Assembly: GCA_011082265.1 (NCBI GenBank)
Contig: CP049781.1
Location: 1,054,001 to 1,118,000 of the forward strand
DNA length: 64,000 nucleotides
Direction of reading: 5' to 3'
DNA from: Candidatus Lachnocurva vaginae
GTDB lineage: Bacteria; Bacillota; Clostridia; Lachnospirales; Lachnospiraceae
Both the position numbers and the translations under genes were made by a program. The notes beneath the pieces were generated by a model. The model did no database searches. It saw only the letters and a list, made by a program, of their open reading frames with translations, and was not told where the DNA came from. Positions 53,689-60,984 of this stretch are shown one piece after another; position 1 is the stretch's first letter, and each line of letters begins with the position of its first letter.

Positions 53689-56256
53689 TCAATTATTTTT
53701 CTCTTTACTTTCTTTTTTATCTATTCCATCATCATCCTTAGAATGTGATACCATACTCCACGGAGCTATAACCAATATAATTAAGAATATTATTCCGAGA
53801 ACAGTTACTGCAATTCCTTGTTTTAAGTATGGATAATGCATTTTTATAACTGTTTCACCTTTATTAACAATAACAAGTCTCTTTGAAACTTTAAAGTTTC
53901 CTTCAAACATATCATGAGTTGCTATAGTAGTATTAACATTATTATTATTAGCTTTAATTCTTATTTCTCTAGGTAAATATTCTACTTTTATCGGCACAAT
54001 CTTTCTCTTAGGCAATATGTCAAATGAATTCTTCGTATAAAGGGATAACAGCTTCCCTACATTTTTATCTTTTGTCGTTACGTAGAAATATGTAAGGTTA
54101 AGCCCTATGAAATGAATATTTTTATTATATTTGGTTCCCATTATGCCTAAATTTTTACCTAAAACTCTAATTGAACCTTGCACTTTATCCAACCTATTTA
54201 AATATACTGTTGACCAATGTGTCATGCTTTCATCAAAAAGTTTTGTGGCAAAATTACCGAAGCTTTCCGTATGAATAAGAGGATAAGCATTTTCAAAGCT
54301 TATATTCATAGCTTCAACACCCAAGAAATTTGTAGTCCGAGTATGAGGATTTACAGGCATATCATCTGCTATGATATAAATCCTTACTCCTTTTTCAGAC
54401 GCATCTTTTATGAGTTTTTCTGCTTTCTCAAGATTCTTATATTTAAATTGTGCTAAATATATAGACTTATAAGACAATAATTTTTTAAGAGAATACTCAT
54501 CTACATATTCACTGTCTGCCGTCTCAACACTAGGAAACATTGAAGATATATGAATTGCTCCTCTTCCTATTGCAAGACTGTCATATTTTGAAATAACACC
54601 AAAAGTAGACTTAATATTTCTTAATCTATATGCTGAATAATTCTTATTGTCACTAAATCTTACATATCCATTTTTAAAAGCGGCGTCTCTAAGCTTTTGA
54701 CCATTATATGGTCTAACTGCAGGAAGGGACTTATTAAAACAAATTGTATCAACTCCGAGCTCTTTCATTCTGTCAAACATAAACATATAATTTCCATAAT
54801 CATATGCTTCATTAACAGCAGAAATCTGTCTAGCTGTCGAAGATGCTTCCCATCCTTGTCCAAGCATCTGATTAACACTTTTTCCCATGCCTGTAAGATA
54901 ATAAGTTGCACTCGAAGAATCCATAAGAGCTATCCTATTTTTAGTTAATTTTTTAGCCTTATCTACAAATGAATTTCTTGCTACCTCTTTATATGAATCT
55001 TCAGGTTCTTTTAAATTACCTGTATTTTCATATATTCTTAGCATCTGAATCGAATCAACAGCTATAAGGAATATTATTAAACATAATATCCATTTTTTTA
55101 AAGTTTTCCACTCAAGAAATGCAAACAATGTAAATATAGATGCTATCGGAAGGAATCTTAACATCCATAGGAATTGCCCTCCAGGCAATTTAGTTACATA
55201 GTTCACAAAAATTTGTGCAGTTAAAATTACAATTAAAAGTGCAGTAAAAAATATCGACTTCTGTTTTCTCTTGGCTCCTAAAACGCCGAATATAGCCAAA
55301 AGGAATAATGAAATTCCATAGTAATAATATGCATATCCCTCTTTATATTTTGCGACAGGATTTAGTGTCTTAAGAAGAGGTTGGAAAAATAGTCTTGCAA
55401 CTTGCACTGTACTTCCATTATTGGATGCCATACCTCCTTTTAATGAAGGATATAAAAATATTCCTGCAACTAAAATTCCTGCAACCACAGCTCCAACCAA
55501 AGTACAAAGTGTTAATATACTAGGAATTATTTTTTTCCTTTCAGCAAGGAATGCAAATATTATAAATACTATTATAAAAAATAGAAAAGAAATGGCGACC
55601 ATACCGGCATATCCGACATGGCACATAACAAGTGACCAAAAAGAAATCGCTGTATATAAAATGTAACGTCTTTTTTTAGTATCAATGTAACTGGATATTG
55701 AATACAAGAACCAAGGAACAAATGCGATTATAAGACTTCTAGGTAAGTTTCCTTCACCATAATACAAATAAATTGATGTAGGAATAATCATAGAAAGAAT
55801 TCCTATTATAAATCCTACAATCCTTCTTCTTTTTAATATTCCAATTATGCTCCAATTCATAGAGCCTATAAAGTATATAAATCCGGCAAAAATAGAAAAT
55901 CCACCGAAAGCATATCCCCCATGATATCCGGGAATAATTCCGATGCCATTCACATTTTTAGCTATATAATGGCACAATGCCATAAGATATGCTGCTGCCG
56001 GAGTCCAATATCTCATAAGCTCGACACCATTATACCAAATAGGGTTATATATAGGATAAATATTACCCTTTTCAATTTCACCAAGTAACCACTGCCCTCT
56101 ATATATATGATACATAGTATCAGAGCCTTTAACTACGCACATAGATATATCAGTAAAATGATATACAATTACAGCAATTATAAAATTAATTACAATGGCA
56201 AATAACAAAAAGAAAAAATTTTTAAGTCTTTCTGTCTTTTTATTTTGTTCCTCCAT
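53689..56256 (-). CDS. Polytopic membrane protein with 6-pyruvoyl-tetrahydropterin-synthase-related domain, XrtG-associated
   Basis: The 855-residue protein begins with a TM at about 14-33 and continues with roughly ten membrane segments to about residue 415. The loop between TM1 and TM2 (DTMYHIYRGQWLLGEIEKG, YNGVELMRYWTPAAAYL) resembles GT-C-fold glycosyltransferase-like proteins, and the family is annotated as a PTPS-related membrane domain. Residues about 430-800 form a large extracellular region with a possible GATase-like segment (SLAIGRGAIHISSMFPS). A final TM lies at about 812-830, with a charged tail. No PEP-CTERM-type sorting motif is visible. It overlaps the PTPS-like gene by one base. 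A role in glycoconjugate assembly with XrtG is inference. Confidence 0.75.
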   Translation of the reverse strand: MEEQNKKTERLKNFFFLLFAIVINFIIAVIVYHFTDISMCVVKGSDTMYHIYRGQWLLGEIEKGNIYPIYNPIWYNGVELMRYWTPAAAYLMALCHYIAKNVNGIGIIPGYHGGYAFGGFSIFAGFIYFIGSMNWSIIGILKRRRIVGFIIGILSMIIPTSIYLYYGEGNLPRSLIIAFVPWFLYSISSYIDTKKRRYILYTAISFWSLVMCHVGYAGMVAISFLFFIIVFIIFAFLAERKKIIPSILTLCTLVGAVVAGILVAGIFLYPSLKGGMASNNGSTVQVARLFFQPLLKTLNPVAKYKEGYAYYYYGISLFLLAIFGVLGAKRKQKSIFFTALLIVILTAQIFVNYVTKLPGGQFLWMLRFLPIASIFTLFAFLEWKTLKKWILCLIIFLIAVDSIQMLRIYENTGNLKEPEDSYKEVARNSFVDKAKKLTKNRIALMDSSSATYYLTGMGKSVNQMLGQGWEASSTARQISAVNEAYDYGNYMFMFDRMKELGVDTICFNKSLPAVRPYNGQKLRDAAFKNGYVRFSDNKNYSAYRLRNIKSTFGVISKYDSLAIGRGAIHISSMFPSVETADSEYVDEYSLKKLLSYKSIYLAQFKYKNLEKAEKLIKDASEKGVRIYIIADDMPVNPHTRTTNFLGVEAMNISFENAYPLIHTESFGNFATKLFDESMTHWSTVYLNRLDKVQGSIRVLGKNLGIMGTKYNKNIHFIGLNLTYFYVTTKDKNVGKLLSLYTKNSFDILPKRKIVPIKVEYLPREIRIKANNNNVNTTIATHDMFEGNFKVSKRLVIVNKGETVIKMHYPYLKQGIAVTVLGIIFLIILVIAPWSMVSHSKDDDGIDKKESKEKNN

Positions 56257-57236
56257 TAAAGTTTCTCCAATTTATCAATAAGTTTTTTCACATCTACATT
56301 AGAATTTCTTCTATGTCTATTTATTCTGCTCTCAGATTTTACAATATTTCTTTTTACATTTTTATTTGTATAATTATCTAATCCGGTTCTTTTATTGTTT
56401 ATAACTTTCGATTTATTTATTCTTTTATATTTCTCATTATTAAACTTTTTTCGATCTTTTTCACCATTTTTTAAATTGGAAGGCTTTCTATTATTTACCT
56501 TACCAACAAAAATTGAACTCATTCTGTCATATATCTTACTTATCAAACTATCTAAAATTTTATCTGTTATAACATCAACTTTATCAGATAATTCATCATC
56601 CGGTCTCTTTGTATTTGATTTTGAATAATTATCCATATCAATATTTGACTGTGAATAATTGTCCATATCAGTATCATATATGTCATCTATAAAATCATCG
56701 TCTTCATACATATACCGATTGGGGTCAGCGTCATCATCATCCGATGCGTCATCACTATTATCGTCATCATCCTCATAGACATCATTATCTTCAGCTTCAG
56801 CATCTTCTACATCTGCACCATTTTCATTTTTACAATCGTCAGAATAAGAATCCTTTTTTTCATTAGATGGCATACTATCATCAATTCTTACTCCGAAGGT
56901 TCTTACAGGTGTTTCAGATCCTTCAACTTCAACAAGCTTATATCCGAAACCTTCTACAGCCTTCTCAATTCTTCCGATAAAATACTCAGTCATATTTTCA
57001 AGTGAAGGATTAATAGAATCAAATGGTGCTACATCATTTAAGACTTTATTCTGATAAGGCTCAAAAATAGCACTGATTTTTCTTTCTGTATCAGTAAATT
57101 TAGTAACTTCTTCAGTACAGCTTACAAGAAGTGCCGAAAATTCCCAAGTATGTGGATGAACATTTCCCTTTCTTCCGTTAAAAACAACGAAATGACTGGC
57201 ATTCAAATAATTTTTTAATCTGTAATATTTAATCAT
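56256..57236 (-). CDS. 6-pyruvoyl-tetrahydropterin-synthase-like protein with acidic linker and basic tail, XrtG-associated
   Basis: Residues 1-125 match the PTPS/QueD fold: the three zinc-ligand histidines are kept (ASHF, His15; VHPHTW, His27 and His29), and NMTEYFIGRIE matches the NLAxY helix. The catalytic cysteine expected between the first His and the HxH pair is absent, so classical PTPS or QueD chemistry is doubtful. Residues about 130-200 are extremely acidic (runs of Asp/Glu), and about 230-326 strongly basic (Lys/Arg/Asn-rich). This matches the PTPS-related protein described as partner of XrtG in Gram-positive bacteria. It overlaps both neighbours (8 bases with the upstream gene, 1 with the downstream one), so it is translated as part of the operon. 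Confidence 0.8.
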   Translation of the reverse strand: MIKYYRLKNYLNASHFVVFNGRKGNVHPHTWEFSALLVSCTEEVTKFTDTERKISAIFEPYQNKVLNDVAPFDSINPSLENMTEYFIGRIEKAVEGFGYKLVEVEGSETPVRTFGVRIDDSMPSNEKKDSYSDDCKNENGADVEDAEAEDNDVYEDDDDNSDDASDDDDADPNRYMYEDDDFIDDIYDTDMDNYSQSNIDMDNYSKSNTKRPDDELSDKVDVITDKILDSLISKIYDRMSSIFVGKVNNRKPSNLKNGEKDRKKFNNEKYKRINKSKVINNKRTGLDNYTNKNVKRNIVKSESRINRHRRNSNVDVKKLIDKLEKL

Positions 57237-57825
57237 GGTATTCTCCTAAAAACTTTTCAATATTTTCTTTTATTTTCAAAGCTTCATCTGATTCACTTAT
57301 AGCAAATATTTTATATTCGACTATATTATTATTGTATACAACATTATTCCACACAAACTTCATTATTGTGTCTCTATTTTTCTTAAAAAACATAAGAAGT
57401 AGTGAGCTATTATCATATGACACCCAAACTGCATCCCTTTTCAATATATTTTTTATAGAAAGATAATACTCTTCAGGCATGATTCCTTCTAATTTGCAAG
57501 CTATTACTTCAACCGGATATATTTTTCGTTCATCAATACCTTTAAATAATTCAATAATTGAATTTTCATCATTAATAATTTTAGAGCGTGCATACGATAA
57601 ATCCGATTCTTTATCTTCTTCTATTTCTCTATTATCATCTTTACCTAAGGTTGCATTAAGATTAGTCTCTTTTTTATCATTATCATAAGTATCTTTTTTA
57701 TCATCGTAAGTATCTTTTTCAGCATTATCATTAACATCTTCTTTAATGTTACAGATTGTCTCGTCATCTAGATCATTTTTTTTTTTCATCATCTGTATCA
57801 TTAGTTTTTGAAGATGCGCTTTCAT
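57229..57825 (-). CDS. Unknown small protein of the XrtG operon
   Basis: The 198-residue product starts with a charged, low-complexity half (about 10-90, KDTYDDKKDTYDNDKKET). It ends in a compact alpha/beta domain of about 105 residues (ELFKGIDERKIYPVEVIACKLEG, DAVWVSYDNSSLLLMFF, KIFAISESDEALKIKENIEKFL). The alternation of beta-strand and helix faintly recalls a GGDEF-type fold lacking the catalytic GGDEF, but I would not assign it. It begins 53 bases inside the end of the upstream gene and overlaps the PTPS-like gene by 8 bases, so it is embedded in the operon. Confidence 0.65.
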   Translation of the reverse strand: MKAHLQKLMIQMMKKKNDLDDETICNIKEDVNDNAEKDTYDDKKDTYDNDKKETNLNATLGKDDNREIEEDKESDLSYARSKIINDENSIIELFKGIDERKIYPVEVIACKLEGIMPEEYYLSIKNILKRDAVWVSYDNSSLLLMFFKKNRDTIMKFVWNNVVYNNNIVEYKIFAISESDEALKIKENIEKFLGEYHD

Positions 57826-58558
57826 CCTTTTCTTCTTCAGGAGTCATGCTTATTAAAACCTTCCTTGTTTCAGGAATATTCGATATTTCTTCTATTTTCT
57901 TTCTAAGCTCTATGCTTTCTTTTTCCGCTGCATCTTGCCTATTTTTTGCATTTCTTATAAGTATAGCCATAAATATAAGAGTAACTATAAATACCGACGC
58001 AACTACCATTATGGATATCTGAAGATATATCTTTTTGCTCAAATAGTCATTATTTGAAAATAGAATCTTATAATCACTTAAAAGTATAAGTCTTATACTC
58101 TGTTTTGGAGTTTTAACTAAAGTTCCCGATGCTATATATTTCTTACCATCAATCTCAATTGTACTATGAGTTATATATGTATCGCTTATTGACTTTAAAA
58201 ATTTCCTAGCAGACTTAGAATGATAATATTTTTCCGGTTCAACATCTCTATATGCATTGGATTCTGTAACATTTTTAATATATAAAATTGTGTCTTTATT
58301 ATCCATCGTCCAATATTGTTTATTTGATGAATCCAAAATTCCTACCGCTTTTTCTGCAGACTCAAGTACCGGGCTTCCTCTTCTAGCTTCTTCTGCAACC
58401 AAAGCAACATATCCATCCTGCTCTTCAGCAAAGATTTCAGTCATACCTTTTTCGTAATCACTTAATTGATATATTGAATATGTCACAAATGCAATCATCA
58501 TTATTACAGAAAAAAGTACTGTTAATGTTATTGAGCGATTATTATTCTTATTCATCAC
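57773..58558 (-). CDS. Two-TM sensor-like protein of the XrtG operon
   Basis: The 261-residue protein has TM1 at about 10-30, an extracellular domain of about 145 residues (FAEEQDGYVALVAEEARRG, AVGILDSSNKQYWTMDNKDTILYIKNV, KYYHSKSARKFLKSI), TM2 at about 180-203, then a coiled coil and a Glu/Asp/Lys-rich tail. The topology is that of a Cache-like sensor without a signalling output domain. It is separated from the glycosyltransferase by 62 bases containing a 7-bp microsatellite, and overlaps the next gene. I recognise no named family. Confidence 0.68.
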   Translation of the reverse strand: MMNKNNNRSITLTVLFSVIMMIAFVTYSIYQLSDYEKGMTEIFAEEQDGYVALVAEEARRGSPVLESAEKAVGILDSSNKQYWTMDNKDTILYIKNVTESNAYRDVEPEKYYHSKSARKFLKSISDTYITHSTIEIDGKKYIASGTLVKTPKQSIRLILLSDYKILFSNNDYLSKKIYLQISIMVVASVFIVTLIFMAILIRNAKNRQDAAEKESIELRKKIEEISNIPETRKVLISMTPEEEKDESASSKTNDTDDEKKK

Positions 58559-58605
58559 TTAGTTCCTTTTTTACTACCATATCTATTATCTATCTTTTTA
58601 CTACT

Positions 58606-58633
58606 ATTATCTATTATCTATTATCTATTATCT
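58606..58633. repeat. 7-bp microsatellite across the GT2 stop codon
   Basis: Four perfect copies of ATTATCT (58606, 58613, 58620, 58627) contain the stop codon of the glycosyltransferase and its last two codons. Unit gain or loss would shift the frame and alter the C-terminus. Confidence 0.85.
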
Positions 58634-59997
58634 AAATCATCATTTACAGCATCACTTACTTTTTTAAATATACGCGACAAAAATTTTGCATCAGAATCTA
58701 TTTCACCTTTAAAAGCCAACCGTTCCTCTGTAAGTGTATTTGTCTTCCAAGACCCCGGTGTCTTTATAGCATTTATAATTCCTGCAAAACGTATAAAAAA
58801 TGTAAGCAAATTATAGAAAGGCAATATTCCTACTACAAGCCACTGCTTTTTATAGTATTGTCGCAAATCTTTAAATGGCTTTAGTATATTCAAACATACA
58901 AAGTAGTATAAATATCCGCCAAGAATATAAAATGCAAATATCGATATCATCGATACTACAACAACTTGTGAGGAATAGCCTATCATAATAAGATATATAA
59001 GAGCTACATACCAAAGCATTCTCGGAAAAGCAAAAGTATGATCAAAAAGAAGTGTTCTTATATCCTCATCTTTAAAAGTATTCTTAATATCAAGAGATTT
59101 TTCTTGATACATTTCTGATACTTCAATTGAACCTCTTTGCCATCTCTGCCTTTGTGTGTAAAGCTTATTCATGTCTTCAATAGGGTCTGTTACATATATA
59201 GCATCTACACATATTCCTATTTTCTTCTTAAGTCTATTTTTTATTTGAAAAGTAATCTCTGTATCTTCCGCTATCGTATCCGTATTATAAAGTCTAGTAT
59301 GTCTTATCGTACTTAATCTGAATGCTGAAAAAGCTCCTGAAAAAGTATAAAGAGAATTTTTCCTTGATGCATAATTTCTTCCTGCCATGAATGCTTGAGC
59401 ATACTCTACAAATTCAAGCTTTCTAAAAAGTTTCTTCCAAAATCTTTCCGTTTTTTCTATTCCTTCCGGGTCAGTAAGAATTGTTCCTGTAAGTCCTGCA
59501 ATATCATTATCTGCTTCAAACTGTCTTACTATTCTCTTAAGTGCAGTCTTTTCGAGATATCCGTCAGAGTCAATATTTACAATATACTTTCCGCCTCCAT
59601 TATATATCGCAAGGTTTAAAGCTCTTGATTTTCCTTGTTCACTGGAAAGCCATTGCATTTGAAGTGACGGATATTTATACTGAGCTCTTGCATACATACC
59701 AAAGCTATCATCAGCAGAACCATTATCAATTAAATATATATGTATACTCTCATTCGGATATTCAGAGTCATTTATCGACTGTATGCATCTAAGTAATGAA
59801 TCCTCTGAATTATACACCGGTATAAGAAGTCCGATTTCTGGCCAAATTTTAGGATCTTCCAATTCTTTTTCTTTTTTTTGTGCAGAAAACATTATCGCAA
59901 ATGAGCCAATAGCCGGAACTATTTCAATAAACAATGGAATTACAATCCATGCCAGCCAATAAAAGAACGGATTTAAAATATCAGTTAATAAATTCAA
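58621..59997 (-). CDS. Membrane GT2 glycosyltransferase, exosortase G-associated
   Basis: The 458-residue family 2 glycosyltransferase has an N-terminal TM (about 15-38), then a GT-A domain with LLIPVYNSEDSLLRCI, IYLIDNGSADDS, VNIDSDGYL (DxD), TIAEDTEITFQ (acceptor base region) and the processive QRQRWQRGS motif. Four C-terminal TMs follow (about 305-420). This arrangement, like BcsA/HasA-type synthases, suggests polymerisation and export of a sugar chain. The gene starts 4 bases before the end of xrtG (ATGA overlap). It matches the putative glycosyltransferase known to accompany XrtG. The sugar donor is unknown. Confidence 0.88.
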   Translation of the reverse strand: MNLLTDILNPFFYWLAWIVIPLFIEIVPAIGSFAIMFSAQKKEKELEDPKIWPEIGLLIPVYNSEDSLLRCIQSINDSEYPNESIHIYLIDNGSADDSFGMYARAQYKYPSLQMQWLSSEQGKSRALNLAIYNGGGKYIVNIDSDGYLEKTALKRIVRQFEADNDIAGLTGTILTDPEGIEKTERFWKKLFRKLEFVEYAQAFMAGRNYASRKNSLYTFSGAFSAFRLSTIRHTRLYNTDTIAEDTEITFQIKNRLKKKIGICVDAIYVTDPIEDMNKLYTQRQRWQRGSIEVSEMYQEKSLDIKNTFKDEDIRTLLFDHTFAFPRMLWYVALIYLIMIGYSSQVVVVSMISIFAFYILGGYLYYFVCLNILKPFKDLRQYYKKQWLVVGILPFYNLLTFFIRFAGIINAIKTPGSWKTNTLTEERLAFKGEIDSDAKFLSRIFKKVSDAVNDDLDNR

Positions 59998-60626
59998 TTT
60001 TCTTTATCCTTCTTTCTATAAGAAAAGCTTCCTACTTTAGTTCTTATTACTTGAGGCTTAGTAAATACCATAAAGTACAAAATTACCTGTAATACATAGA
60101 ATATAATTCTTCCTATTACAGTATGAGCCATGTAATAGAAATTAGTCCCGAAGAAATGTATCATAAGACAAATACATGTAAGTCTTATCGCATTTGAAAA
60201 AATAGTATACATGACACCTATAATTCCTATATATACTCTTTCCGGAATCGAATAAACTCTAAAGAATGCCAAAAGAGATACAAATATAGTTATCTCAATA
60301 ATGCCTGAGCATTCCAAATCAATTCTTACGGTTATTGAATCATTAAATGACTCTATAAATATAACTCCATATTTATAGAAAGCATGGTATGCTCCAGTTA
60401 AATCACCGACTATCCCCGCAAGTGCTGCCACAATTCTTGCAAGCGGCATAGTAACAAGCTCTCTAAAAAATGTCATAAAGAAAATAAATGTTCCTATTGA
60501 ACCTACTATATAATGCCAAAATTTAAGATCGGTTCTATATAAGACGAAAAGTATATATATCCATACAATAAAAAGTATAATAGATACTGTAAAATTAACC
60601 ATATTAAACAAAATGAATCCTCTCAT
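59994..60626 (-). CDS. xrtG: Exosortase family protein XrtG
   Basis: This 210-residue polytopic protein has about seven hydrophobic segments. The exosortase catalytic residues are visible in order: Cys106 in RIDLECSGIIE, Arg148 in FSNAIRLTC and His168 in YMAHTVIGR. Exosortases cleave and process C-terminal sorting signals at the outer membrane face, and XrtG is the Gram-positive branch whose substrates are not established. It heads an operon with the matching glycosyltransferase and PTPS-like proteins. The first ATG (60626) has no clear ribosome-binding site; a second at M9 is preceded by AGAGGA. Two 32-bp-period tandem repeats lie upstream. Confidence 0.88.
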   Translation of the reverse strand: MRGFILFNMVNFTVSIILFIVWIYILFVLYRTDLKFWHYIVGSIGTFIFFMTFFRELVTMPLARIVAALAGIVGDLTGAYHAFYKYGVIFIESFNDSITVRIDLECSGIIEITIFVSLLAFFRVYSIPERVYIGIIGVMYTIFSNAIRLTCICLMIHFFGTNFYYMAHTVIGRIIFYVLQVILYFMVFTKPQVIRTKVGSFSYRKKDKEN

Positions 60627-60670
60627 TTACCAATTTACAGTTGCCACTTTTTTTATCAAGTATTTATATT

Positions 60671-60766
60671 GCCAACAGAATAGCATATCAATCAATTATA
60701 CCGCCAACAGAATAGCATATCAATCAATTATACCGCCAACAAGGTAGCATATCAAGTATTGCTAAT
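60671..60766. repeat. 32-bp tandem repeat, array A, upstream of xrtG
   Basis: Two perfect copies of GCCAACAGAATAGCATATCA plus twelve bases (60671-60702, 60703-60734) and a degenerate third (60735-60766). The nearest copy begins 45 bases before the xrtG ATG. There are no unique spacers, so it is not a CRISPR. Confidence 0.92.
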
Positions 60767-60808
60767 TTTGTCAACAATTCATAAATTTTCAATAAACACG
60801 TACTTTTT

Positions 60809-60872
60809 ATGTTAATCAATTATTTTTAATCAAATCTTTTATGTTAATCGATTTAATTTTAATCAAATATAT
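60809..60872. repeat. 32-bp tandem repeat, array B, upstream of xrtG
   Basis: Two copies of ATGTTAATCAATTATTTTTA plus twelve bases (60809-60840 and 60841-60872) match at most positions. The sequence is unrelated to array A but the period is the same. Confidence 0.8.
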
Positions 60873-60984
60873 TGACTAAAATTATATCGGCATTTTCTAT
60901 AAAAACTTAAGTATCTATTTTAAATCCACATAAAATTAATCTACAATATTATAAAAATATAAAAGTACTTATTACAATTTTTAT

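Larger units (their letters stand above)
60627..60984. other. Repeat-rich control region upstream of xrtG
   Basis: This 358-base spacer between the chemoreceptor stop (60985) and xrtG holds two different tandem arrays with the same 32-base period (60671-60766 and 60809-60872). No ORF or RNA gene is seen. It must contain the operon promoter; several TATAAT-like words occur but none is decisive. Confidence 0.65.

Noticed and set aside
53689..56256. PEP-CTERM or LPXTG sorting signal at the C-terminus as an XrtG substrate
   Set aside because: The final TM and charged tail are present, but there is no recognisable sorting motif before the TM.
56256..57236. QueD (6-carboxytetrahydropterin synthase) for queuosine, given queH in the window
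   Set aside because: The catalytic cysteine is missing, long charged tails are present and the gene is embedded in the XrtG operon, about 21 kb from queH.
60671..60872. CRISPR-like 32-bp repeats
   Set aside because: The units are directly adjacent with no unique spacers, and there are only two or three per array. They are simple tandem repeats.
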